In this document: positions 18,891-27,865 of the stretch, one piece after another | How the letters are laid out: the number at the start of each line of letters is the position of its first letter | Position numbering within the stretch: the stretch's first letter is position 1 | Source: Bdellovibrionales bacterium | Lineage (GTDB): Bacteria; Bdellovibrionota; Bdellovibrionia; Bdellovibrionales; UBA1609 | Assembly: GCA_022450595.1 (NCBI GenBank) | Contig: JAKUPT010000008.1 | Location: forward strand, 1-55,871 | Direction: 5' to 3' | Length of the DNA: 55,871 bases | Position numbers and translations under genes: made by a program | Notes under the pieces: generated by a model | Databases searched by the model: none | Told to the model about the DNA's origin: nothing | What the model saw: only the letters and a program-made list of their open reading frames with translations

Positions 18891-19793
18891 ATGCTGGCTT
18901 TTATCTTAATTTTTGCTTTTAACACCAATGCGGATGTCTTCTCTTTGCTCTCAGGTCGAGTGGATGGAAAACTTAAAGTAGATGTTGGTGTGGAAAAGGA
19001 AATTTCATCTCGGGGAAAAGATCATAAGCTTGAAACCATTGAAGTCAGTAAAAGCATTAAAGCTAAAAGCAGTAACTCTTATTATTTGTATGCAAGGTAT
19101 AAAAACTTTCAGTTTCGTCCAACAAAGCTTTTTTACGATTCAAAATCTGTGTCTTTAGATCAATTAGAAAGTGCAAAACTTGGTTTTGGTTATAGAAATA
19201 CAGACTATGGAGCCTTTATAGATTTTGGCAGTGAGGGTGATAAATTATTCTCAGGTGACAGCCAAACGATCTCTGTCACTGGTTTTTCTGAGTATAATTC
19301 TTGGGTATATTTTTTAAACTACTCCAACAACAGAACTTTTTTAAATCACTGGCCACTACCTGGGCTTGCCTACAAATGGCGTTCTGAAGATAAGAAATGG
19401 AACATGTATATTGGTGCTCCATTCTTTTTTGCCTCTTGGAACCCTATAACACCATTAATTTTTAGCTATTTCACTCTACTGCCATACACTCATAAGCTAT
19501 CTGCTATGTATATGATCCAATTTGTTCGGGTGTTTGCAGGCATTAATACGGGGCCTAAATCTTTTGTGGCCAGTTTTCTAGATCCTGATGATGCCCGTAT
19601 TTATTATGATGAAAAAACAGCTTATATTGGAATTGCGGTGCCTTTTTCTAGGAGAGGTGCTTTTGTATTAAGGTTTGATAGAAGTTTTTCTCAAAAGCTT
19701 TCATTGTCTAAAAGCTATCAAAATTTGTATTCAAATGAGGTTCGTTTTTCTGATGCTTCAAAAGCATCACTGCATTTAAAATTAAATTTTTAA
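18891..19793 (+). CDS. Exported protein, probable outer-membrane beta-barrel
   Basis: 300 aa. A short hydrophobic N-terminus (MLAFILIFAF, then NTNADVF) looks like a signal peptide. The rest alternates polar and aromatic residues, with many Tyr/Phe/Trp girdle-like positions, and ends in Phe (LHLKLNF), the typical C-terminal signature for BAM-assembled barrels. I do not recognise a family. ATG 18891 follows GGGAGTGGGGT. The stop overlaps the stop of the convergent barrel gene by 4 nt. Confidence 0.7.
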   Translation: MLAFILIFAFNTNADVFSLLSGRVDGKLKVDVGVEKEISSRGKDHKLETIEVSKSIKAKSSNSYYLYARYKNFQFRPTKLFYDSKSVSLDQLESAKLGFGYRNTDYGAFIDFGSEGDKLFSGDSQTISVTGFSEYNSWVYFLNYSNNRTFLNHWPLPGLAYKWRSEDKKWNMYIGAPFFFASWNPITPLIFSYFTLLPYTHKLSAMYMIQFVRVFAGINTGPKSFVASFLDPDDARIYYDEKTAYIGIAVPFSRRGAFVLRFDRSFSQKLSLSKSYQNLYSNEVRFSDASKASLHLKLNF

Positions 19794-20500
19794 AAATTAG
19801 AACCAAGTGTGACCTGTAAGTTTAATAGGTCTCCACTGGGTTTTATGCCTGTTGGAGATGACCCCAATGAGATTTCCGTGTTTTCATCTGGAAACTGTAC
19901 AAGGTTATAAACCACTTGAAAGCCAATAAACATCTCTTTTCGGAGTATGGGAAACTCAATGCCGGCTCCAAGGTTAAAGCCTGAAGTGTTTTGTTTGGCA
20001 ATTTCAAGACTGTTTTGTGAAGAGCCGGTTTTTGAGGTTTGGTTGAGTCCTGCTAATATATAAGGGTTTAAATCTGCTAAACCTTTTGTCACATTTTGAG
20101 TGTTAAGAAAGTATTTAAAGTCTAAATTTAGAGTTGAGAACTTAGCTTGTGCATTTGCTGAGGCAGTCCCATCTAAAGATTTAACACTGAGATCGTTACT
20201 GCTGTTAAAGTAGCTAAATTGCATGGCCAGTCTTAAATCAAAAAAGTAACTTAAAAACAGCCCGTATCCCATGCCCGGGGAGTACACCTTTGAAAGGTTA
20301 CTGGTTCCTTGGGTTTGACCCAACATAAAACCTAAGGTGAGAAAACGTCCATTTCGAAAAAAGTGAAGATCGGCTTCTTCCTCGCCAGACTCTTCAAATT
20401 CGCTATAATCGGCAAAAGGGTTGTAGGTTTCATCCTCAGCTTGAGCTGAGGCTAGAATGGGTGAAAATACTAAACAAAATATAAATAAAAACTTAAACAA
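19790..20500 (-). CDS. Outer-membrane beta-barrel protein (OmpA/OmpW-like size)
   Basis: 236 aa with a signal peptide ending near ASA, an acidic linker (YNPFADYSEFEESGEEEAD), then about eight amphipathic strands with repeated Gly/aromatic residues, ending in Phe (LQVTLGSNF). This is the layout of the small porin-like barrel superfamily (OMP_b-brl). Start TTG 20500, with GGAGGAG a few bases upstream on the minus strand. No OmpA peptidoglycan-binding domain. Function unknown. Confidence 0.8.
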   Translation of the reverse strand: MFKFLFIFCLVFSPILASAQAEDETYNPFADYSEFEESGEEEADLHFFRNGRFLTLGFMLGQTQGTSNLSKVYSPGMGYGLFLSYFFDLRLAMQFSYFNSSNDLSVKSLDGTASANAQAKFSTLNLDFKYFLNTQNVTKGLADLNPYILAGLNQTSKTGSSQNSLEIAKQNTSGFNLGAGIEFPILRKEMFIGFQVVYNLVQFPDENTEISLGSSPTGIKPSGDLLNLQVTLGSNF

Positions 20501-20544
20501 AACACTCCTCCATGCGTGTTATTTATTATAAACCCTATGGGCTT

Positions 20545-20573
20545 TTGATGCCTATAGAGATCTTTTTTTTAAT
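20545..20573 (+). promoter_or_regulatory. Putative sigma-70-type promoter of the purine operon
   Basis: TTGATG (20545-20550), a 17-nt spacer, then TTTAAT (20568-20573). It lies about 80 nt before the purM start, in the gap between purM and the divergent barrel gene. Match is 4/6 and 5/6 to the E. coli consensus. I see no purine riboswitch in the short leader. Confidence 0.45.
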
Positions 20574-20651
20574 GCTGACACTGAGACTTAGGTATTGAAA
20601 AAAGTCTAGAATTTGGTTAGCTTTAAATCTCTTTTACAAAAGGAGCGCCAC

Positions 20652-21665
20652 TTGGCTATCGATTATAAGAAAGCCGGTGTTGATGTTGAAAAAGGCGACA
20701 AGCTTGTTGACTGGATCAAATCACAATCGGAAACCACATCTCCTTTCAAAAATAACCTAATTTCAGGTGTGGGCGGATTTGCCTCTATTTTTAAAGCCAA
20801 TTTCCAAGATATGAAATCTCCCTGTTTAGTCAGTTGCACAGATGGGGTGGGAACAAAGGTTTTACTAGCCAATGAATTTCATAGATTTTTTGAAGTTGGT
20901 ATTGATCTTGTGGCCATGTCTATCAATGACATGATTTGCTCAGGAGCAAAGCCTTTGTTCTTTCTCGATTATTACGCGTGCGGAAAGTTAGAGCTAAACC
21001 ATGCTCAAAAGTTTATCTCTGGAGTAAAACATGCATGTGACGAAACTCAGTGTCTTTTGATTGGTGGTGAAACGGCAGAAATGCCTGGTGTTTACAAAGA
21101 TCAAGACTTTGACTGTGCCGGTTTTGCTGTGGGAGTGGTTGATGAAGAAAAAATCATTGGTAAACACAAAGTTGAAGAGGGCAATGTTCTTATAGGCCTT
21201 TCAAGCTCAGGTTTTCACAGCAATGGTTACTCTTTGGTTCGTAAACTGTTCGATAAAGATATGGATCAATGGATTGATGATATTATTAAGCCCACTCACT
21301 TATATGCAGATATTATTTTAAACCTGTACAATAAAAACCTCCTAAATGCCGTCGCTCACATCACGGGTGGTGGTATGGATAACCTTCTCAGAGTGATGCC
21401 GGAAGGCTTTGAAGTGAGTTTATCACCCTGGAAGTTGCCAAAAATATTTCAAGAGGCTCAAACGCGATCAGAACTATCAGACATTGAACTTCTTAAAACC
21501 TTTAACTGTGGCGTTGGTATGATTTTAGTGGTGCCCTCTTCTCGTCACCTAGAGGTGATCAATGAGCTTAAAGCCAGCCCCTTTGAAGTTTACAATCTTG
21601 GTGTGTTAAAAACAGGAAGTTCTAAACAGCCTAAGTGGACCCTTGATGGAGAGTTGCAAAAATGA
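20652..21665 (+). CDS. purM: Phosphoribosylformylglycinamidine cyclo-ligase (AIR synthetase)
   Basis: Fifth step of purine synthesis, FGAM to AIR. Begins YKKAGVDVEKGDKLVDWIK; the glycine-rich GVGGFASIF, SCTDGVGTK, IGGETAEMPG and SSGFHSNGYSLVR are all PurM motifs. I place the start at TTG 20652, six bases after AAGGAG, which gives 337 aa in line with the family; a TTG at 20613 in frame would add 13 residues without a ribosome site. It overlaps the next gene by ATGA. Confidence 0.95.
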   Translation: MAIDYKKAGVDVEKGDKLVDWIKSQSETTSPFKNNLISGVGGFASIFKANFQDMKSPCLVSCTDGVGTKVLLANEFHRFFEVGIDLVAMSINDMICSGAKPLFFLDYYACGKLELNHAQKFISGVKHACDETQCLLIGGETAEMPGVYKDQDFDCAGFAVGVVDEEKIIGKHKVEEGNVLIGLSSSGFHSNGYSLVRKLFDKDMDQWIDDIIKPTHLYADIILNLYNKNLLNAVAHITGGGMDNLLRVMPEGFEVSLSPWKLPKIFQEAQTRSELSDIELLKTFNCGVGMILVVPSSRHLEVINELKASPFEVYNLGVLKTGSSKQPKWTLDGELQK

Positions 21666-22924
21666 TTGAGAATAAGGATGTGACAATTATATCTGCCTTT
21701 GGGCGTGGTCATTGGTTGGCTTCGGAACTCAAAGAAAATGGTTATAAAGTGTCCTTGGTGGATGTGACCAGCCACTTGGGGCGATGGGCTCCAGAGGATT
21801 GGGAAGGACCCTTTGGCTTTTTTCATACCGAGCAGCTCAAGGCCTCTCAAATTGAAAGGTTGACGGAAGAAGATTATCACGAAGCCGTTGATGAAGGTTT
21901 TACCTTGCTGTTAAAAGATGGCCCTATTGAGTTTAAAGGAGCTTTGAGTCAGTTTTGGTTGAACCAAAAATCTCTACATGGGTTTTGCTCTGACTACCTT
22001 TCAAGCTTTGATCATATCAAGCCAGAAGATCGAAAAAAAGTGGCTCAGCAAATTATGGACATCAGTTTTTCAAAGACATGGTTAATTCATCTTGCTCATC
22101 AGTTAGCAGCCAACACTTATTCATCGAATGCCGAGTCAGTAAAACATTCCTCTCCGCTGCCTTTATTTGCATCATACTCTTTAAGAAGAGTCTCAAGAAG
22201 GGGTTTGGAAAAGTCACTGAACTGGTGTCAAAGTAAAGGTGTTGATATTTATAAGCTTTCTGAACTGCAAGACTATTCAGTGGATGAAAACAAAAAACAC
22301 TGTGTAGAGCTAAAAAGTGATGACTGGAGTGGGGTTTTAAAGTCCGAAAATTTAATTTGGTGCTTAAGCTCTGAAGAGTCTGAGCATATTTTATCTTCTA
22401 AGTTTTTAAAGATGGTTTACCCGAAGTCTTTATTACAATCTAGCTGGTCTTGGGTCAGATTTCGAGTTCAACTAGATAAGGTACCCGCCACTCAAAACTT
22501 ACCCATGAAGTTTTTTATGATTCAGTCACTACAGGTGCCTTGGACTCACGATAATTTCTTGGCCATTCAACAAACAGTAAAAGTTGAAGACTACGATGTC
22601 TGGTTAAAAATCCCAAGTCAGCATCGGTTTCGAAGAGACTATTTAAAAACTTTAGGCGACAAGATCACTGAAACGTTATCTCATCGCATTCCTCAAAGTC
22701 AGGCTCAAATAATAGATATGCCTCAAGACTATCAGTACGATTACCAAGTTCTGGGGCCCAGTCGTTTTTGCCTTTATGACAATGAAGAATTGAAAAGACA
22801 TTTATCTAAATTAAATAAATCCATCTCCTACTCAACACCTGAAACATGGGGACGTATGGATTGGGTGGGGCGTTTTCAGCATGATGAAAAAATACTACAA
22901 AACTTTTTACAGGTGAGCACATGA
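21662..22924 (+). CDS. Unknown protein inside the purine operon, possible FAD/NAD-binding fold
   Basis: 420 aa, no signal peptide or membrane segment. I do not recognise a named family. The N-terminus (VTIISAFGRGHWLASELKEN, then YKVSLVDVTSHLGRW) looks like the first beta-alpha-beta unit of a dinucleotide-binding domain, although GxGxxG is modified to AFGRGHW. A later segment (KSENLIWCLSSEESEHIL) could be the second strand of an amine-oxidase-like FAD domain. The C-terminal DMPQDYQYDYQVLGPSRFCLYD is distinctive. It overlaps purM by 4 nt at its start and purB by 4 nt at its end, so it is co-translated with purine enzymes. A flavoprotein role is inference only. Confidence 0.7.
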   Translation: MIENKDVTIISAFGRGHWLASELKENGYKVSLVDVTSHLGRWAPEDWEGPFGFFHTEQLKASQIERLTEEDYHEAVDEGFTLLLKDGPIEFKGALSQFWLNQKSLHGFCSDYLSSFDHIKPEDRKKVAQQIMDISFSKTWLIHLAHQLAANTYSSNAESVKHSSPLPLFASYSLRRVSRRGLEKSLNWCQSKGVDIYKLSELQDYSVDENKKHCVELKSDDWSGVLKSENLIWCLSSEESEHILSSKFLKMVYPKSLLQSSWSWVRFRVQLDKVPATQNLPMKFFMIQSLQVPWTHDNFLAIQQTVKVEDYDVWLKIPSQHRFRRDYLKTLGDKITETLSHRIPQSQAQIIDMPQDYQYDYQVLGPSRFCLYDNEELKRHLSKLNKSISYSTPETWGRMDWVGRFQHDEKILQNFLQVST

Positions 22925-24216
22925 TAGATCGTTATACTCGTGATGAAATGAAGCAGTATTGGACACAAGACTTTAAGTTCCAATGTATGTTAGAAGTAGA
23001 ACAGTCTGTGGCCGAGGTGCAGGCAGAGCTTAATATCATTCCAAAACAGGCAGCCATTGATATTCGAAAAAAATCTAAATTTAAAATTGATGAAATTTTA
23101 GAGATTGAAAAAACCACTCGTCATGATGTGATTGCTTTTGTGACCAACGTGGCCTCATATGTGGGGAAAAATGGAAGATATGTTCACTATGGCTTAACTT
23201 CATCAGATGCTTTAGACACAGCACTAAGTTTACAAATAAAACAGGCCAGCCTTTTAATCTTAAAAGACATAAAAAATTTAAAGGCCAGCATCAAAAAACA
23301 AATCCGCAAACACAAAACCACACTTTGTACAGGGCGCACCCATGGTATGCATGCAGAGCCTACCAGTTTTGGGCAAAAGCTTGCGGGACATTTGGCTGAG
23401 ATCAGTCGCTGTGAAGAAAGATTTATTCGCGCCTATCAACAAATTCTTATTTGTAAACTCTCAGGAGCGGTTGGGACCTACTCAAGTTTGTCACCAAAAG
23501 TTGAGTCAAAGGTGGCTAGAAAATTAAAATTAAAAACTGAAAACATTGCCACTCAGGTTGTGCCCCGAGATCGCCATGCTGAGCTTTTTACAGCCATGGC
23601 CTTTATGGGGAATGCCCTTGAAAGATTGTCAGTTGAATTAAGGCACCTACAAAGAACCGAAGTGTATGAAGTGCTAGAGGGTTTTAAAAAGGGACAAAAA
23701 GGTTCAAGTGCAATGCCTCATAAAAAAAATCCTATCAGCGCAGAAAATCTAACCGGATTGAGCAGGCTACTTCGCTCCTATGCCAATGCCGCTATGGAGA
23801 ATGTGCCCTTGTGGCATGAAAGAGACATCTCTCACTCCTCTGTAGAACGAGTAATCTTTCCCGACGCCTTTATTGTTTTAGATTATGCTCTAAACCGAAT
23901 GAAAGATCTTATTGATGGTATTGTTGTTGATCCAAAACGCATGATTGAAAATATGAACCTATCTCAGGGCCAGCTTTTTAGCTCTCATGTTTTATTAGCT
24001 CTAGTTGAGAAGGGTCTAAGTCGTGAAGAGGCTTATAAAAAAGTTCAGTCACTATCACACAGCTTAAAGCCCGGTGAGCATCTAGAAGATCTTTGCTTAA
24101 AGGATCATGAGTTGAGCGCTTTATTAACTAAAAAAGAAATCAAAGATATTTTTTCAGGTGTCAGACATAAAAAGAATATCACCCAAAACTTAGATCGTTT
24201 TTTAAAGGAGAATTAG
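22921..24216 (+). CDS. purB: Adenylosuccinate lyase
   Basis: Cleaves SAICAR and adenylosuccinate, releasing fumarate. RYTRDEMKQYW opens the protein, TTRHDVIAFV and HYGLTSSDALDTA follow, GRTHGMHAEPTSFG carries a catalytic His, and the fumarase/aspartase signature GSSAMPHKKNPISAEN is intact. 431 aa, of the Bacillus-like short type. Two nt before purC. Confidence 0.97.
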   Translation: MIDRYTRDEMKQYWTQDFKFQCMLEVEQSVAEVQAELNIIPKQAAIDIRKKSKFKIDEILEIEKTTRHDVIAFVTNVASYVGKNGRYVHYGLTSSDALDTALSLQIKQASLLILKDIKNLKASIKKQIRKHKTTLCTGRTHGMHAEPTSFGQKLAGHLAEISRCEERFIRAYQQILICKLSGAVGTYSSLSPKVESKVARKLKLKTENIATQVVPRDRHAELFTAMAFMGNALERLSVELRHLQRTEVYEVLEGFKKGQKGSSAMPHKKNPISAENLTGLSRLLRSYANAAMENVPLWHERDISHSSVERVIFPDAFIVLDYALNRMKDLIDGIVVDPKRMIENMNLSQGQLFSSHVLLALVEKGLSREEAYKKVQSLSHSLKPGEHLEDLCLKDHELSALLTKKEIKDIFSGVRHKKNITQNLDRFLKEN

Positions 24217-24217
24217 T

Positions 24218-24943
24218 ATGTATCAACGGGGGGATTTTTTATACGAAGGTAAAGCCAAAAAGCTTTACAAAGTACAATCCTTTGATGATCTTATTTGGGT
24301 GGAGTTTAAAGACTCATTGACGGCTTTTAATGCCGAAAAAAAAGGTCAGTTTTCAGACAAAGGCTTAATTAATTCTAAAATCAGTCATTATATCTTTAAT
24401 TATTTAACCGAACAAAACATCAAAACCCATTTGGTGGAACTTGTTGAGCCTCAAGTGTGGGTGACTAAAAAGTTGGATATGATTCCCTTAGAGGTGGTAG
24501 TGAGAAATCAAGTGGCCGGCTCTCTGGCTAAAAAGTTTCATCTTCCAAAAGGTAAAAAACTTAAAAAACCGTTAGTTGAGTTTTATTATAAAAGTGATGA
24601 ACTGCAAGATCCATTTGTAAGTGCTGAGCAAATTGAGTGCTTAGATCTTTATTCGAATTTAGAGATTTTGTCAGATTTAAAATCTTTAGGCTTAAAAGTG
24701 AATGAATCACTTAAATCATTTTTTAAAAAAATTGATCTGGATCTTATAGATTTCAAACTTGAGTTTGGATGCAATGACAAGGGTGAGATTGTTTTAGCTG
24801 ATGAGATATCTCCAGACAGTTGTAGACTTTGGGACTCAAAATCTGGTGATAATTTGGATAAAGACCGCTTTAGATACGATCAAGGCAAAGTGGAAGAGTC
24901 TTACAAAGAAGTTTTGAACAGAATTGAAAGGGTGTATGCATGA
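24218..24943 (+). CDS. purC: SAICAR synthetase (phosphoribosylaminoimidazole-succinocarboxamide synthase)
   Basis: Joins aspartate to CAIR. FLYEGKAKKLY is the N-terminal signature, VVRNQVAGSLAKK and LADEISPDSCRLWD are the substrate and metal regions. 241 aa is the standard bacterial size. Overlaps purS by ATGA. Confidence 0.97.
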   Translation: MYQRGDFLYEGKAKKLYKVQSFDDLIWVEFKDSLTAFNAEKKGQFSDKGLINSKISHYIFNYLTEQNIKTHLVELVEPQVWVTKKLDMIPLEVVVRNQVAGSLAKKFHLPKGKKLKKPLVEFYYKSDELQDPFVSAEQIECLDLYSNLEILSDLKSLGLKVNESLKSFFKKIDLDLIDFKLEFGCNDKGEIVLADEISPDSCRLWDSKSGDNLDKDRFRYDQGKVEESYKEVLNRIERVYA

Positions 24944-25182
24944 AAATTTTAGTAAAAATTCTTCCTAAACCTGAGGTTTTAGACAGTGCTGGTCGAGCTA
25001 CTTTTAATGCTTTAAAGGCCGACTTTGAGTCTTTATCTGGCTGTCATTTAGGTAAGCTTGTGGAGCTAGATTTTAAAGAAGGTGTAACAGAAAAAAAAGC
25101 CCTAGAAGAGGCCGAAAAAATGGCCAACAGCCTTTTAATTAACCCACTGGTTGAGATCTGTGAGTTTGAGGTGAAAGAATGA
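24940..25182 (+). CDS. purS: FGAM synthase subunit PurS
   Basis: 80 aa dimeric bridge of the three-part FGAM synthase. Reads VKILPKPEVLDSAGRA, then KLVELD and ends NPLVEICEFEV, all typical. Overlaps purC and purQ by 4 nt each. Its presence explains why PurL here is the short form. Confidence 0.95.
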   Translation: MKILVKILPKPEVLDSAGRATFNALKADFESLSGCHLGKLVELDFKEGVTEKKALEEAEKMANSLLINPLVEICEFEVKE

Positions 25183-25811
25183 AGATCGGAATCCTTCGTT
25201 TTTTAGGAACTAATTGTGATTATGATATCTGGGAGTATGCCAAGGCCTTAGGTCATGACTGTGAGTGGCTTTGGTACAAAGACCAATTTAATCCCACAGC
25301 CTATGATCGCATTATCATACCCGGTGGTTTTAGCTATGGAGACTACTTAAGATCAGGAGCTCTTGCCAGCCGCACTCCCGTAATGGCCTCTGTTAAACAG
25401 GCCGCCCAAAATAATATTCCCATATTAGGAATATGTAATGGTTTTCAAATTTTATGTGAAATAGGTCTTTTGCCAGGAGCCTTACTTGCCAATAACAATC
25501 GTAGATTTATAGACAAGTGGGTGGATTTAGAAGTGGTCAGTGAAAATAACTATTGGAGTTGGGGGCAGCAAAACATTCGACTTCCTATCGCCCATGGGGA
25601 AGGCCGCTATTTTATTGATGAGCAGGGCTTAAAAAACCTTGAAGACCAAGGCGGTATTTGGATGCGGTACAATGACAACCCCAATGGCAGTGTTGCAGAT
25701 ATTGCCGGTGTGACTCAAGGAACTGTAGCAGGGCTTATGCCTCACCCAGAAAGCGCTATTTATGAATGGATGGGTGGAACAGATGGCTTAAAACTTTTGA
25801 GGGAGTCATAA
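25179..25811 (+). CDS. purQ: FGAM synthase glutaminase subunit PurQ
   Basis: Class I glutamine amidotransferase supplying ammonia to PurL. IPGGFSYGDYLRSGALA, the nucleophile elbow ILGICNGFQIL, and the His/Glu pair in MPHPESAIY are present. 210 aa, slightly shorter than many. TAATG couples it to purL by a 1-nt overlap. Confidence 0.96.
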   Translation: MKIGILRFLGTNCDYDIWEYAKALGHDCEWLWYKDQFNPTAYDRIIIPGGFSYGDYLRSGALASRTPVMASVKQAAQNNIPILGICNGFQILCEIGLLPGALLANNNRRFIDKWVDLEVVSENNYWSWGQQNIRLPIAHGEGRYFIDEQGLKNLEDQGGIWMRYNDNPNGSVADIAGVTQGTVAGLMPHPESAIYEWMGGTDGLKLLRES

Positions 25812-27865
25812 TGTTAGAACAAAATTTAAAAAAATATAGAATCTCAAAAGCTGAATACGAGACCATTTGTGATCTTTTAGGAAGATCCCCTGAGGGGCTT
25901 GAGTGGGCTGTTTTCTCAGCCCTTTGGAGTGAGCACTGCAGTTATAAAAGTTCAAAAGTTCATTTAAAAAAGTTTTATAATAAAAATAAAATTGTTGTAG
26001 GTGACTCCGATGAAAATGCTGGAGTGATTGACCTGGGACAAGGTGAGAGACTGGCCTTTAAAATGGAAAGTCATAATCATCCAAGCTTTATATCACACCA
26101 CCAGGGGGCTGCCACCGGTGTTGGCGGGATTTTAAGAGACATTTTCACCATGGGAGCTAGGCCCATTGCTCTTGGAAATTACCTATGTTTTGGTGAAGCT
26201 AACAACTCCAATATGCCACGACTTGTAGATGGTGTGGTTCGTGGTATTGCTGATTACGGCAATTGTGTTGGGGTGCCGACAATCACTGGTAGAACTCATT
26301 TTCATAAAGAGTATAATAATAATATTTTAGTGAACGCTTTTGCCTTAGGTTATTTTGCTCCCGATCAGAAGGTGGTTTCTTCAAAAATTCCCGAAAGTGG
26401 ATTAAGTATTATGTATGCCGGAGCAAAAACAGGACGTGATGGCATTCATGGAGCCAGTATGGCGAGTGAGTCTTTTTCAGAAGATTCTGAGTCCAAAAAG
26501 CCAACCATTCAAATTGGTGATCCGTTTTTTGAGAAACTCTTGATCGAAGCCTGTATTGAAGTGATTGATAAAAACTTGGTGGTTGCTATGCAGGACATGG
26601 GAGCTGCAGGGCTTACAAGCTCTAGTTTTGAAATGAGTGTAAAAGACGGCGTAGGTCTTTTGATGGACTTACAAAAAGTACCATTAAGAGATAATACTCT
26701 TACACCTGAAGATATACTGTTGTCTGAAAGCCAGGAGCGAATGCTCTTAGTTTGCAAGCCTGAGCATCAAGAGCAAATTCAACAGGTGTTTGAAAAGTGG
26801 GGACTTGATGCGGTTGAAATTGGACAAACACAAAAAGACAAAAACATAACTCTGACTTGGGGAGAGGATAAGCTTCTTGAAATTGACCCTGAACTTGTTG
26901 TTGAACACGCTCCACGCTATGAAAGAGATTATGAAAAACTAAGTCCTAAATGGGAGTCTCCAAAGCTAAACACTCAAAGGCCGAGTTTGCCTGATGTGGC
27001 CAGCAAAGAGTGGATCTACCAACAGTATGATCAAAGAGTTGGAGTAAGAACAGCAAAAGACTGCTCGCAAGATATTGGAGTGGTTAGGCTTCCCCATTCA
27101 CACCGCTTTGTGGGAGTGGCTATGGGCTGTGAGCCTGAGGTTATGCGTGACAATGCATGGCTTGGAGGACGTGATGCGGTGGTAAGACCTTGTTTAAAAC
27201 TGGCATTTAATGGTTTTACACCTCTGGCATTAACTGACTGTTTGAACTTTGGAAATCCTGAAAAAAAACCAATTATGTCTGAGTTTGTAGAAAGCGTTGA
27301 GGGAATCTCTGAAGTTTGTAAGATTTTAGACGTTCCTGTGATCAGTGGTAATGTGAGTTTTTATAATGAAACCCAGGGGCAAAATATCATTTCCACTCCT
27401 GCAACCGTTGTGGTTGGCTTGTCAGATAACATTTTAAATTTTAACTCATCTTTTACTCAAGCTGAAGACAATGTGTTTGTATTGAGCATTGAAACACAAA
27501 AGCTATATGAAAATCTTGCAAGTACAATGAGTGCTATAAAGAGTTGGTCTCAAAATGCCGACATTTCAAGTCTTGCTATGGTAAGTCTTAAGGGATTGAG
27601 TTATACTCTAGAGAAGATGAGTCTTAAAGGAGATGGTGTGAAAACTCAAAGCATGCCACCAACGGAGTTTTATCAGTTTGTTGTAGCCACAGGTCAGGGT
27701 AAAGAGATCTTTGATGAGCTTTTAAAATTAGAGTTTATATGTGTCAGTGCGATTGGCAAAACACAAAAGGCTCAAATAAATATTGAAGAACAGTCGCTTT
27801 CAGCAAAGCAACTGAATGAAAAGCATTCTAAAGTATGGAGGGATTTTCTTGGCCGGTTTGCGTGA
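25811..27865 (+). CDS. purL: FGAM synthase synthetase subunit PurL (small type)
   Basis: ATP-dependent conversion of FGAR to FGAM, with PurS and PurQ. Starts at ATG 25811, overlapping the purQ stop; the frame is open further upstream but that part lies inside purQ. ALWSEHCSYKSSK, KMESHNHPS, TGVGGILRDIFTMGARP and QDMGAAGLTSSSFEM are the expected motifs. 684 aa is the small Bacillus-like form lacking fused PurS and PurQ domains. Confidence 0.97.
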   Translation: MLEQNLKKYRISKAEYETICDLLGRSPEGLEWAVFSALWSEHCSYKSSKVHLKKFYNKNKIVVGDSDENAGVIDLGQGERLAFKMESHNHPSFISHHQGAATGVGGILRDIFTMGARPIALGNYLCFGEANNSNMPRLVDGVVRGIADYGNCVGVPTITGRTHFHKEYNNNILVNAFALGYFAPDQKVVSSKIPESGLSIMYAGAKTGRDGIHGASMASESFSEDSESKKPTIQIGDPFFEKLLIEACIEVIDKNLVVAMQDMGAAGLTSSSFEMSVKDGVGLLMDLQKVPLRDNTLTPEDILLSESQERMLLVCKPEHQEQIQQVFEKWGLDAVEIGQTQKDKNITLTWGEDKLLEIDPELVVEHAPRYERDYEKLSPKWESPKLNTQRPSLPDVASKEWIYQQYDQRVGVRTAKDCSQDIGVVRLPHSHRFVGVAMGCEPEVMRDNAWLGGRDAVVRPCLKLAFNGFTPLALTDCLNFGNPEKKPIMSEFVESVEGISEVCKILDVPVISGNVSFYNETQGQNIISTPATVVVGLSDNILNFNSSFTQAEDNVFVLSIETQKLYENLASTMSAIKSWSQNADISSLAMVSLKGLSYTLEKMSLKGDGVKTQSMPPTEFYQFVVATGQGKEIFDELLKLEFICVSAIGKTQKAQINIEEQSLSAKQLNEKHSKVWRDFLGRFA

